A stretch of 64,000 nt of DNA, from contig NZ_CP084874.1 of the NCBI RefSeq assembly GCF_020526085.1, forward strand, positions 2,356,001 through 2,420,000, read 5' to 3'. The notes under the pieces are model-generated. The model was not told the origin of the DNA and did not search any database. It saw nothing but the letters and a program-made list of their open reading frames with translations. The DNA is from Klebsiella africana. GTDB lineage: Bacteria > Pseudomonadota > Gammaproteobacteria > Enterobacterales > Enterobacteriaceae. The stretch's first letter is position 1; every line of letters begins with the position of its first letter. The translations under genes were made by a program, and so were the position numbers. Below, piece by piece: positions 19,557 through 28,210 of this stretch.

Positions 19557-22500
19557 TTTTTCGCCTCCTGTACCTGATCGCGACCTTCGTCATCCAGCCA
19601 GGCAATATTCTTCATTTTGCGGATCATGATGAACTCGTCGCGGTTGGAGCCGACGGTGCCGTAGTAGTTAAAGCCATAGGCCAGCTGGGCGTAGCCGCCG
19701 ATCATGTGCGTTGGCTTCGGACAGACGCGGGTTACCGAGTTATGAATGCCGCCGCGACGACCGGTCACTTCCGAACCCGGGATATTCATAATCCGTTCCT
19801 GAGCGTGGTACATCATGGTCATCCCCGGCGGCACCCGCTGGCTCACCACCGCCCGCGCGGTGAGAGCCCCGTTGGCGTTGAAGGCTTCGATCCAGTCGTT
19901 ATCTTCAATCCCCAGTTCTTTTGCGTCGGTTTCGCTAAGCCAAACGATCGGCCCGCCGCGCGACAGCGTCAGCATCAGCAGGTTTTCGCTATAGGTGGAG
20001 TGGATACCCCATTTCTGGTGCGGGGTCAGGAAATTCAGCGCTTTTTCCGGAAAGCCGTTTGGCGGCACGGCCTTCATCTGGCTGACGCTGCGCGTATCGA
20101 TCGGTGGGCGATAAGCCACCAGACTCTCGCCGAAGGCGCGCATCCACGGATGGTCCTGATACAGCTGTTGCCGCCCGGAGAGGGTACGCCACGGGATCAG
20201 TTCGTGAACGTTGGTATAACCGGCATTGTAGGAGACGTGCTCGCTTTCCAGACCAGACCACGTTGGGCTGGAGATGATCTTGCGCGGCTGCGCCTGAATA
20301 TCGCGGAAGCGGATTTTCTCATCCTCTTTATTCAGCGCCAAATGAGTGTGATCGCGGCCGGTAAATTCTCCCAGCGCTTGCCAGGCTTTCACCGCCACCT
20401 GGCCGTTGGTTTCCGGCGCCAGGCTTAAGATGACTTCACTGGCATCGATAGCGCTGTCGATCCGCGGACGGCCTTTGGCCGGACCGTCTGGCTTGACGTA
20501 GTTAAGCTTGCCGAGGAAATCGACTTCGCTTTGCGTATTCCACGAAATGCCTTTCCCGCCGTTGCCGAGCTTATCGAGCAACGGGCCGAGAGAGGTGAAG
20601 CGTTCCCAGGTGGCGGGATAGTCGCGCTCCACCAGGGCAATCGACGGCGCGGTTTTCCCGGGGATCAGATCGCATTCGCCTTTGCGCCAGTCAAGCACCT
20701 CGAACGGCTGCGACAGTTCGCCGGGAGAATCATGCTGCAGCGGGACCAGCACCACATCGGTCTCTTTGCCAAGATGGCCGACGCAGACCTGCGAGAAGGA
20801 TTTAGCGATATCCTTGTAGATCTCCCAGTCGCTCTTTGCCTCCCAGGCCGGGTCGACAGCGGCGGAGAGCGGATGGATAAACGGGTGCATGTCTGAGGTG
20901 TTCATATCGTCTTTTTCATACCAGGTGGCGGTCGGCAGGACAATATCGGAGAACAGGCAGGTACTGGACATGCGAAAATCGAGGGTCACCAGGAGATCGA
21001 GTTTGCCCTCAATCGCCGCGGTCTGCCACTCGACTTCCTCAGGTTTTACCTCATCGCTGGCACCCAGTTCATCACCCTGAATACCGCTGTCGGTCCCGAG
21101 CAGGTATTTGAGCATATACTCATGCCCCTTACCGGACGATCCCAGCAGGTTAGAACGCCAGATAAACAGGTTGCGCGGGTGGTTGTTGCCGCTATCCGGC
21201 TGCTCGGCGGCAAAGCGAATATCGCCTGATTTTAACGACTGGACGGTGAACTCAGCGGGGGAGAGCCCGGCGGCCTCGGCCTGCTGCTTAATGGTCAGCG
21301 GGTTGACGTTAAGCTGTGGCGCAGAGGGTAACCAGCCCATCCGTTCCGCACGGACGTTGAAGTCGATAAGGCTGCCGCTAAATTTGCTGGCGTCGGCCAG
21401 CGGCGACAGCAGCTCCTGGGCGGTCAGTTTTTCGTAGCGCCACTGGCTGGCGTGGTTGTAGAAATAAGAGGTACTGTTCATCTGCCGCGGGGGACGACTC
21501 CAGTCCAGGGCGAACGCCAGCGGCAGCCAGCCGGTCTGCGGGCGCAGTTTCTCCTGACCGACATAGTGCGACCAACCGCCGCCGCTCTGGCCGACGCAGC
21601 CGCAAAATACCAGCAGATTAATCATCCCGCGGTAGTTCATATCCATGTGGTACCAGTGGTTCACCCCGGCGCCGAGGATAATCATTGAGCGGCCATGGGT
21701 CTTATGCGCTGTATCGGCAAACTCGCGGGCAATCTGCTCGATATGCTGGCGCGGCACGCCGGTGATCTGCTCGGCCCACGCCGGGGTATAGGCTTTGACC
21801 TCAGAGAAATCCTTCGCCGCATTGACATCGTCAAGCCCGCGATCCAGACCGTAGTTGGCCAGAATCAGGTCATAGACGCTGACCACCAGGCCGCTTTCGC
21901 CACTGGCCAGCGTCAGCTGTTTAGTCGGTAGCGGGTGAAAGGTCACCGGTGACTGCGCTACGCTGCGAAAATGCGGATTTTCGTTGCCGCCAAAGTAGGG
22001 GAAGCCCACCGACACCACGCTGTCGCGAATATCCAGCAGCGACAGCTTCAGCTCAACATTTTTGCCGTCTGCCCGTTGTTCGAGATTCCATTTGCCTTTT
22101 TCGCCCCAGCGAAAGCCGATGGAGCCGTTCGGCGCCACCAGTTCGCCGTCGGCGTTATAGGCCACGGTTTTCCATTCCGGGTTATTACTTTCTCCAAGAC
22201 CATCAAGCAGGTCGGAAGCACGCAGCATACGGCCCGGCGTATAGCTGCCGTCGTCGCGCGGCTCGAGTATCACCAGCATCGGCATGTCGGTGTAGGTCCG
22301 GCAGTAGTTAAGAAAGTAATCGCTCGGGTTATCGAGGTGGAAGGCTTTAAGGATCACGTGGCCCATGGCCATCGCCAGTGCGCTGTCGGTGCCTTGCTTT
22401 GGCGCCAGCCACTGGTCGCAAAGCTTGGCGACTTCCGAATAGTCCGGCGTGATGGCGATGGTTTTGGTGCCCTTATAGCGTACTTCGGTAAAGAAGTGGG

Positions 22501-23293
22501 CGTCAGGGGTTCGGGTCTGCGGGACGTTGGAGCCCCAGGCAATAATGTAGCTGGAGTTGTACCAGTCGGCGGATTCCGGCACGTCGGTCTGTTCGCCCCA
22601 GGTCATCGGCGAGGCAGGGGGTAAATCGCAGTACCAGTCATAAAAGCTCAGGCAGGTGCCGCCGATCAACGATAAATAGCGGGTACCCGCGGCGTAGGAG
22701 ACCATCGACATCGCCGGGATTGGCGAGAAGCCGGCGACGCGGTCCGGGCCATAGTTTTTGATGGTCCAGACGTTGGCCGCAGCGATCAGTTGGTTTAACT
22801 CTTTCCAGCTGGAGCGAACAAACCCGCCTTTACCGCGCGCCGCTTTATAGCTGCGGGTTTTGGCCGGATCCTGCATGATGCTATCCCAGGCCAGTACCGG
22901 GTCGGGATGTTGTGTCAGGGCTTCGCGCCACAGCTCAATCAGCCGTTTACGCGCCAACGGGTACTTCAGGCGGTTAGCGCTGTAGAGATACCAGGAGTAG
23001 CTCGCGCCGCGCGGGCAACCGCGCGGTTCGTGGTTTGGCAGGTCCGGCCGGGTGCGCGGGTAATCGGTTTGCTGAGTTTCCCATGTAACCAGGCCGTTTT
23101 TGACGTAAATTTTCCAGCTGCAGGAGCCGGTACAGTTCACACCGTGCGTGGAGCGGACAATTTTATCGAACTGCCAACGTTGACGGTAGCTATCTTCCCA
23201 GTCACGGTTGTTGTTGTAGACCTGGCCGTGGCCGTTGGCAAAGGTGTCGCCTTTCTGCTTAAAGTAGCGAAAGCGATCCAGAAGTTTACTCAT
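19553..23293 (-). CDS. narZ: Nitrate reductase 2 alpha subunit (molybdenum catalytic)
   Basis: The 1246-residue protein starts MSKLLDRFRYFKQKGDTFAN, as in E. coli NarZ/NarG, and has the same length as NarZ. It holds the N-terminal [4Fe-4S] (FS0) motif (HGVNCTGSCSWKIYVKNG) and the bis-MGD-binding molybdopterin oxidoreductase fold. It reduces nitrate to nitrite in the cytoplasm. I start it at 23293; a reading extended to 23386 would run through the REP unit and is not credible. It stands downstream of narU with a REP element between. Confidence 0.94.
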   Translation of the reverse strand: MSKLLDRFRYFKQKGDTFANGHGQVYNNNRDWEDSYRQRWQFDKIVRSTHGVNCTGSCSWKIYVKNGLVTWETQQTDYPRTRPDLPNHEPRGCPRGASYSWYLYSANRLKYPLARKRLIELWREALTQHPDPVLAWDSIMQDPAKTRSYKAARGKGGFVRSSWKELNQLIAAANVWTIKNYGPDRVAGFSPIPAMSMVSYAAGTRYLSLIGGTCLSFYDWYCDLPPASPMTWGEQTDVPESADWYNSSYIIAWGSNVPQTRTPDAHFFTEVRYKGTKTIAITPDYSEVAKLCDQWLAPKQGTDSALAMAMGHVILKAFHLDNPSDYFLNYCRTYTDMPMLVILEPRDDGSYTPGRMLRASDLLDGLGESNNPEWKTVAYNADGELVAPNGSIGFRWGEKGKWNLEQRADGKNVELKLSLLDIRDSVVSVGFPYFGGNENPHFRSVAQSPVTFHPLPTKQLTLASGESGLVVSVYDLILANYGLDRGLDDVNAAKDFSEVKAYTPAWAEQITGVPRQHIEQIAREFADTAHKTHGRSMIILGAGVNHWYHMDMNYRGMINLLVFCGCVGQSGGGWSHYVGQEKLRPQTGWLPLAFALDWSRPPRQMNSTSYFYNHASQWRYEKLTAQELLSPLADASKFSGSLIDFNVRAERMGWLPSAPQLNVNPLTIKQQAEAAGLSPAEFTVQSLKSGDIRFAAEQPDSGNNHPRNLFIWRSNLLGSSGKGHEYMLKYLLGTDSGIQGDELGASDEVKPEEVEWQTAAIEGKLDLLVTLDFRMSSTCLFSDIVLPTATWYEKDDMNTSDMHPFIHPLSAAVDPAWEAKSDWEIYKDIAKSFSQVCVGHLGKETDVVLVPLQHDSPGELSQPFEVLDWRKGECDLIPGKTAPSIALVERDYPATWERFTSLGPLLDKLGNGGKGISWNTQSEVDFLGKLNYVKPDGPAKGRPRIDSAIDASEVILSLAPETNGQVAVKAWQALGEFTGRDHTHLALNKEDEKIRFRDIQAQPRKIISSPTWSGLESEHVSYNAGYTNVHELIPWRTLSGRQQLYQDHPWMRAFGESLVAYRPPIDTRSVSQMKAVPPNGFPEKALNFLTPHQKWGIHSTYSENLLMLTLSRGGPIVWLSETDAKELGIEDNDWIEAFNANGALTARAVVSQRVPPGMTMMYHAQERIMNIPGSEVTGRRGGIHNSVTRVCPKPTHMIGGYAQLAYGFNYYGTVGSNRDEFIMIRKMKNIAWLDDEGRDQVQEAKK

Positions 23294-23352
23294 GACATTT
23301 CTCCTGCTCCGATGATGTCCGGCATCGTGCCACCCTGCCGGATGAGCGAACG

Positions 23353-23395
23353 AACTCGTAAGGCCGGATAAGGCGTAAGACGCCATCCGGCAGAT
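23353..23395. repeat. REP element between narU and narZ
   Basis: A single REP unit (AAGGCCGGATAAGGCGTAAG, pairing with ACGCCATCCGGCAG) lies in the 114-bp gap between narU and narZ. It may stabilise the narU message or lower narZYWV expression. Confidence 0.75.
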
Positions 23396-23407
23396 AAATC
23401 GTTATGG

Positions 23408-24790
23408 TTATGCGGGTTTACGGCGGCCGTAGACCAGCCAGGTCACCAGCACGCAAACCACATAGAAGACAAAAAAGACTTTCATCGCGCCAACCGGTGA
23501 GCCGGTCATCGCCAACGAGGTGCCGAAGGCTTTTGGAATGAAGAAACCGCCGATGGCGCCGATCGCCGAGATAAAGCCCAGCGCGGCAGCGGTATCGGTC
23601 ACCGCCTCGTGCTGCGCTTCTTCATCGCTGCCGCCGCGCTGTTTAACGCTGTCGATGGTGAGCTGGCGGAAGATGACGGCGATCATCTGGAAGGTGGAGC
23701 CGCTTCCCAGACCGGCGGTTAAAAAGAGCCCCATAAACACCACGTAGAAAGCGAGAAAGCTGCCGGAGCCGCTGCCTGGCAGGGTCAGAAACAGCAGGCC
23801 GGTAAACAGCGCCATCAGGACGAAGTTAACCAGCGTCACCCGCACGCCGCCGAGACGGTCGGAGATGATCCCGCCGAACGAGCGCGCCAGCGCGCCAATG
23901 AACGGTCCAAAGAAGGCGAGCTTGAGGATATCGACGGCGGGAAACTGGGTTTTCGCCAGCATGGCAAAGCCGGCGGAAAAGCCGATAAACGAGCCAAACG
24001 TCGCCAGATAGAGCAGGCTTAACAGCCACATATGCGGTCGCTTGAGTACGGGAAGCTGATCGCGAATCGAGGCCTTTGAACCGGCGATATCGTTCATGCC
24101 GAACCATGCGGCGACGGTGGCGAGCAGCAGCAGCGGTACCCAGACGAGCGCCGCATTACTCAGGGTGATTGTTGAACCATCGGGTTGGGTGACGCCATGG
24201 ACGCCGAGAAAGGTGAAGAGCGGCAGGAAGATGACCGCTGGGGCGACCATCTGCATCACGCTTACGCCGAGATTGCCAAGGCCGCCGTTGACCCCCAGCG
24301 CGCTGCCCTGTTTCGCTTTGGGGAAAAAGAAACTGATATTTCCCATGCTGGAAGCAAAATTCGCGCCGGCAAAACCGCACAGCAGCGCAATAATAATAAA
24401 TACCCAGAACGGAGTAGTAATATTCTGGATTGCCACCCCTAACCAAATACAAGGTACCACCAGAATCACGGTGCTTAATACGGTCCAGTAGCGCCCGCCA
24501 AAGAGGGGTACCATAAAGGAGTAGGGGACCCGTAATATCGCGCCGGAAAGTGAAGGCAGGGCGGTTAATAAAAAAAGCTGGTCGGTGGTGAAATGAAAAC
24601 CAACCTTATTGAGATTGACCGCTACGGCGCTGAATAGCATCCATACGCAGAAAGCAAGTAGCAAGCAGGCCACTGATATCCATAGATTTCTTCTCGCAAT
24701 GGCTTGGCCTTTATTTTCCCAGAACGCCTTGTTTTCAGGCCGCCAGTTGTTCAAAAGGTAATGATTATCTTTATCATTCTGTACCGACAT
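23408..24790 (-). CDS. narU: Nitrate/nitrite transporter NarU
   Basis: This protein of about 460 residues is an NNP-family MFS transporter with both nitrate signature motifs (GFAGANFASSMGNISFFFP and GLGSGSTFQMIAVIF). It matches E. coli NarU along the whole length, including the start MSVQNDKDNHYLLNNWRPEN. It imports nitrate and exports nitrite for the NarZYV enzyme. The ATG at 24790 has a GAGG 8 bases upstream. It is the first gene of the cluster; in E. coli narU-narZYWV is expressed mainly in stationary phase. Confidence 0.93.
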   Translation of the reverse strand: MSVQNDKDNHYLLNNWRPENKAFWENKGQAIARRNLWISVACLLLAFCVWMLFSAVAVNLNKVGFHFTTDQLFLLTALPSLSGAILRVPYSFMVPLFGGRYWTVLSTVILVVPCIWLGVAIQNITTPFWVFIIIALLCGFAGANFASSMGNISFFFPKAKQGSALGVNGGLGNLGVSVMQMVAPAVIFLPLFTFLGVHGVTQPDGSTITLSNAALVWVPLLLLATVAAWFGMNDIAGSKASIRDQLPVLKRPHMWLLSLLYLATFGSFIGFSAGFAMLAKTQFPAVDILKLAFFGPFIGALARSFGGIISDRLGGVRVTLVNFVLMALFTGLLFLTLPGSGSGSFLAFYVVFMGLFLTAGLGSGSTFQMIAVIFRQLTIDSVKQRGGSDEEAQHEAVTDTAAALGFISAIGAIGGFFIPKAFGTSLAMTGSPVGAMKVFFVFYVVCVLVTWLVYGRRKPA

Positions 24791-24858
24791 ATTGCCCTCT
24801 ACTTGCCCGGAAAGGAGTAAATAAATAAGGTCAACAGCTGAATACAAGGGGATGGTGA

Positions 24859-24879
24859 ATAACGCTTAATTTGCGTTAT
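24859..24879. promoter_or_regulatory. Inverted repeat upstream of narU
   Basis: ATAACGC at 24859-24865 and GCGTTAT at 24873-24879 form perfect arms around a 7-base AT-rich centre, 69-89 bases before the narU start. It could be an operator for an unidentified regulator; it does not resemble an FNR or NarL site. Confidence 0.4.
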
Positions 24880-24892
24880 CTATGAAGCGTAG

Positions 24893-24922
24893 ATAAAAAA
24901 AACGTGCTGGCAGAGAGCACGT
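24893..24922 (-). terminator. Rho-independent terminator of smvR
   Basis: ACGTGCT (24902-24908) and AGCACGT (24916-24922) form a perfect 7-bp stem, followed on the minus strand by eight T residues (24894-24901). It lies 43 bases downstream of smvR. Confidence 0.8.
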
Positions 24923-24964
24923 GGTAAGCGTAGCGGAATTAATTGTTACTAAATGTAAAGTTAG

Positions 24965-25540
24965 CTAAAACAGCTCCAGCGTAATCATCTTATTTACGTA
25001 ACGGCTAAACGCCGCCTCATCCAGGGCCTGTGCGTCCAGCGCGTAAATCCCGTCGAGGCCGCACACCAGGGCGATAAAGCGCCAGGCGATATCCGCCGCA
25101 GGCTCAGCCGACCGGAATTCGCCGCTGGTGAGGCCCTGCTCGATGATGGCGACGGTCTCGGCATGCCACATATTCATGGTCAGCAGGTAGACCGCTTTGA
25201 TGTCCGGATCGCTGTCGGCCAGCACCTGGCCTTCGCGCCACAGGCGGATGTAGGGTTCCAGTCGGCCATCCTCGCTGCCGATCATCGAGAACAAGCGCTC
25301 GCGCCAGCTGGCGTCCTCAGCCACCAGCGGCATATCGAGCATCTCGCGGATCAGGCGGATAAAAACCTGTGCTTTCAGCTCGCCGATGGAGGCGAAGTGG
25401 TGGTGCAACTGCCCGGCGGCCACCTGGGCTTCGCGGGCGATCTGCCGTACGGTCATGGCGGCAAAGCCGCCGCGCAGCGCCAGGCGCATGGCGGCCTGCA
25501 TGATCACTTCCCGTCGTGCATCTCGTTGTAAATAGTGCAT
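24965..25540 (-). CDS. smvR: TetR-family repressor SmvR
   Basis: This 191-residue TetR regulator has an N-terminal helix-turn-helix (MTVRQIAREAQVAAGQLHHHF, about residues 29-49) and an all-helical ligand domain. It is divergent from the smvA efflux gene, the known smvRA arrangement of Klebsiella and Salmonella, in which SmvR represses smvA. Loss of SmvR is known in K. pneumoniae to raise smvA expression and tolerance to chlorhexidine and other cationic biocides. Here the frame is complete with no truncation. Two related palindromes in the shared promoter are its likely operators. Confidence 0.9.
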   Translation of the reverse strand: MHYLQRDARREVIMQAAMRLALRGGFAAMTVRQIAREAQVAAGQLHHHFASIGELKAQVFIRLIREMLDMPLVAEDASWRERLFSMIGSEDGRLEPYIRLWREGQVLADSDPDIKAVYLLTMNMWHAETVAIIEQGLTSGEFRSAEPAADIAWRFIALVCGLDGIYALDAQALDEAAFSRYVNKMITLELF

Positions 25541-25582
25541 AGAACCCCGCTGTCATCTGGCTTTGGCCGAGTGTAACAAAAA

Positions 25583-25636
25583 GTTGGACATGTGTTCAAC
25601 AATCCGGCAGGATCGCCATCCTGGACGCGTGTCCAA
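25583..25636. promoter_or_regulatory. Two candidate SmvR operators
   Basis: GTTGGACATGTGTTCAAC (25583-25600) and CTGGACGCGTGTCCAA (25621-25636) share the pattern TGGAC-N-C/A-GTGT-C/T-CAA, start 38 bp apart, and lie between the smvR start (25540) and the smvA start (25664). Position and symmetry fit a TetR-type repressor acting on smvA and probably on itself. Confidence 0.65.
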
Positions 25637-25663
25637 TTTTTAATATTGATTGAGGTACAAGCT

Positions 25664-27163
25664 ATGTCACGGCAATGGATGACGCTGATGGCGATTTTGC
25701 TGGTTTATATTCCGGTGGCGATTGACGCTACGGTGTTGCATGTGGCCGCGCCGACCCTCAGCGTGGCGCTGGGTAGCAGCGGCAATGAGCTGTTGTGGAT
25801 CATTGATATCTACTCATTAGTGATGGCCGGCATGGTGCTGCCGATGGGCGCCCTCGGCGATAAGATCGGCTTTAAGCGCCTGCTGCTGCTCGGCAGCGCC
25901 ATTTTTGGCGTCGCGTCGCTGTGCGCCGCGCTGTCGCCGACGGCCATGACGCTGATTGCCTCACGTGCCCTGCTGGCGGTGGGGGCGGCGATGATCGTCC
26001 CGGCGACGCTGGCCGGGATCCGTAGCACCTTTGCCGAGGCCAGCCAGCGCAATATGGCGCTGGGGCTATGGGCAGCGGTCGGCTCGGGCGGTGCGGCTTT
26101 CGGCCCGCTGGTGGGCGGTATCCTGCTGGAGCATTTCTACTGGGGGTCGGTGTTCCTGATTAACGTGCCGATCGTGCTGGTGGTTATCGCGATTAACGCG
26201 AAAGTGGTGCCGCGCCAGCCCGCGCGCCGCGAGCAGCCGCTGAATCTGCTGCAGGCGCTCGTTTTGATTGCCGCGATCCTGATGCTGGTGTTTAGCGCGA
26301 AATCAGCGCTGAAAGGCCAGCTGGCGCTGTGGCTCACCGCACTGGTGGCGATCGGCGGGGCGGCGATGCTGAGTTGGTTTATCCGCAAGCAGCTGTCGGC
26401 CGCCCGCCCGATGGTGGATATGCGGCTATTCACCCATCGCATAATCTTAAGCGGGGTGATGATGGCGATGACGGCCCTGATTACCCTGGTCGGTTTTGAG
26501 CTACTGATGGCTCAGGAGCTGCAGTTTGTGCACCAGAAAACGCCGTTCGAGGCGGGGATATTTATGCTGCCGGTAATGGTGGCCAGCGGCTTCAGCGGCC
26601 CGATTGCCGGACTACTGGTGTCGCGGCTTGGGCTGCGCGAGGTGGCGACCGGTGGGATGTTGCTCAGCGCCTTTAGCTTTCTCGGCCTGGCGTTGACCGA
26701 TTTCAGTACCCAGCAGTGGCTGGCCTGGGGGCTGATGACGCTGCTGGGCTTTAGCGTGGCCAGCGCGCTGCTGGCCTCCAGTTCCGCGATTATGGCGGCA
26801 GCGCCGAAGGAGAAAGCGGCGGCCGCCGGGGCGATTGAAACCATGGCCTATGAGCTGGGCGCCGGTCTCGGCATAGCGCTGTTCGGCCTGATCCTGACCC
26901 GCAGCTACAGCGCCTCTATTGTGCTGCCGTCTGGACTGAATGACGCCATGGCGCAGCAGGCGGCGTCATCGATTGGCGAGGCGGTGAGTCTCACCCAGAC
27001 GCTGCCCGCCGGGGTGGCGCAGGCGCTGATGGCGGCGGCAAAGACGGCTTTTATTCAGGCTCACAGTCTGGTACTGGCGACGGCGGGTATATTGCTTCTG
27101 CTGCTGGCCGCCGGGATCTGGCGCAGCCTCGCCACCGTGGCGAAACCGCAGTCGGCGCTATAG
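25664..27163 (+). CDS. smvA: MFS multidrug/cationic biocide efflux pump SmvA
   Basis: This 499-residue DHA2-family exporter has fourteen predicted hydrophobic helices, the N-terminal VAIDATVLHVAAPTLSVAL segment and the GALGDKIGFKRLLLLGS motif A. It matches SmvA, which exports methyl viologen, acriflavine and quaternary or bis-cationic antiseptics with proton exchange. The ATG at 25664 has TGAGGT 8 bases upstream. It is controlled by the divergent SmvR, and its stop overlaps the end of the convergent IclR-type gene by 6 bases. Confidence 0.92.
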   Translation: MSRQWMTLMAILLVYIPVAIDATVLHVAAPTLSVALGSSGNELLWIIDIYSLVMAGMVLPMGALGDKIGFKRLLLLGSAIFGVASLCAALSPTAMTLIASRALLAVGAAMIVPATLAGIRSTFAEASQRNMALGLWAAVGSGGAAFGPLVGGILLEHFYWGSVFLINVPIVLVVIAINAKVVPRQPARREQPLNLLQALVLIAAILMLVFSAKSALKGQLALWLTALVAIGGAAMLSWFIRKQLSAARPMVDMRLFTHRIILSGVMMAMTALITLVGFELLMAQELQFVHQKTPFEAGIFMLPVMVASGFSGPIAGLLVSRLGLREVATGGMLLSAFSFLGLALTDFSTQQWLAWGLMTLLGFSVASALLASSSAIMAAAPKEKAAAAGAIETMAYELGAGLGIALFGLILTRSYSASIVLPSGLNDAMAQQAASSIGEAVSLTQTLPAGVAQALMAAAKTAFIQAHSLVLATAGILLLLLAAGIWRSLATVAKPQSAL

Positions 27164-27955
27164 CTGCAGCGACAGATCCATCGCCGCGCGCCGTAGCGGG
27201 GCGAGGGCCTTCTCTTTTAACGCCGCGGCGCTAACCGTCGCGGCGGGAACCCCGACATTCAGAGCGGCCACCACCTGACCGTGACGCGACAGGACGGGTA
27301 CCGCCAGCGAGCACAACCCCACTTCGATCTGCCGGTCGGCGAGGGCATAGCCCTGCATGCGCACCCGGGCGATCTCTGCACGTAAACCGGACAAATCGCA
27401 CAGGGTATGCGGAGTGTAGCGAATAAGCGTAGCTCGTGACAACGTCACTTCCAGCTGTTCCTCCGGCAGCGCGCTCAGCAGCACCCGCCCCATCGACGTG
27501 GCCCACGCCGGCAGGCGGCTGCCGCGCCCCAGATCGATACTCAGTAAATTATTGACCGCCGCGCGGGCAATATAGAGCACGTTATCCCCGTCGAGCGTCG
27601 CCGCCGAACAGGATTCGCCGAGCGCTTTGCCAAGACTATCCAGCGCCGTCTGCGCCACCTTGGCCAGCGGCGTGCCGGCCAGATAGGCGTGGCCGACGGC
27701 CAGCACCCGGGGGAGCAGTTCATAGCTGCGGCCATCCGGACTGTGCACCATGCCCAGCGCGGCGAGGGTATACAAACAGCGGCGTACCGCCGCACGCGAG
27801 ATTTGCGTTTTCTGGCTGAGCTGAGAAATGGTCAGCCGCTGACGCTGGGGGGTGAAGGCATTAAGGACCTCCAGCCCGCGGGCCAGAGACAGCATAAAGT
27901 TAGGGTCGTGCTCGGCCTGCCTGGCGCTCAGCGTATTGGGGATATTGTCGCTCAT
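27158..27955 (-). CDS. IclR-family regulator of the cat/ben operon
   Basis: The product has about 265 residues and the PcaU/PcaR/PobR-like IclR architecture: a winged helix-turn-helix (LTISQLSQKTQISRAAVRRCLYTLAALG, about residues 43-70) and a C-terminal effector domain with YIARAAVNNLLSIDLGRGSRLPAWATSMGR. The ATG at 27955 has GAAGGA 6 bases upstream; longer readings lack support. It is divergent from catB, and the gap holds a perfect CGATAATCG inverted repeat typical of PcaR-type operators. It probably activates the operon with an aromatic or muconate effector. Using an IclR protein instead of the usual LysR-type CatR/BenM is notable. Confidence 0.85.
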   Translation of the reverse strand: MSDNIPNTLSARQAEHDPNFMLSLARGLEVLNAFTPQRQRLTISQLSQKTQISRAAVRRCLYTLAALGMVHSPDGRSYELLPRVLAVGHAYLAGTPLAKVAQTALDSLGKALGESCSAATLDGDNVLYIARAAVNNLLSIDLGRGSRLPAWATSMGRVLLSALPEEQLEVTLSRATLIRYTPHTLCDLSGLRAEIARVRMQGYALADRQIEVGLCSLAVPVLSRHGQVVAALNVGVPAATVSAAALKEKALAPLRRAAMDLSLQL

Positions 27956-28080
27956 CGCATCCTTCTCCGTTGCAGCGTAAAGCTCACGGCAGATCACTAT
28001 ACCTTGCGCAAAATGGGGCGCGCTGAATTGTGCCGGTTTTACCACCACGATCACATTAATAACCGTCTTTTAACAAACGC

Positions 28081-28112
28081 GTCGATAATCGCACAACATT
28101 TCGATTATCGCC
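28081..28112. promoter_or_regulatory. PcaR/PcaU-like operator for the IclR regulator
   Basis: GTCGATAATCGCAC at 28081-28094 is close to the PcaR box known from Pseudomonas (GTTCGATAATCGCAC). Its CGATAATCG core (28083-28091) is repeated inverted as CGATTATCG at 28102-28110, with centres 19 bp apart. It lies 100-130 bases before catB in the gap shared with the regulator. Confidence 0.65.
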
Positions 28113-28210
28113 GTTGACCATCCGCCAGGCTGAACCCTATTGTCAATGGCACGGACCTCCCCGTTATGGATGTGGGTACAAAAAGTTATATATCTCATCA
28201 GGAACAGAAA

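Noticed and set aside
16640..24790. Calling the cluster narKGHJI (primary nitrate reductase)
   Set aside because: narXL is absent upstream, and the flanks (nhoA on one side, smvRA on the other) match the narUZYWV locus; NarU and NarW sequences also fit the second system better.
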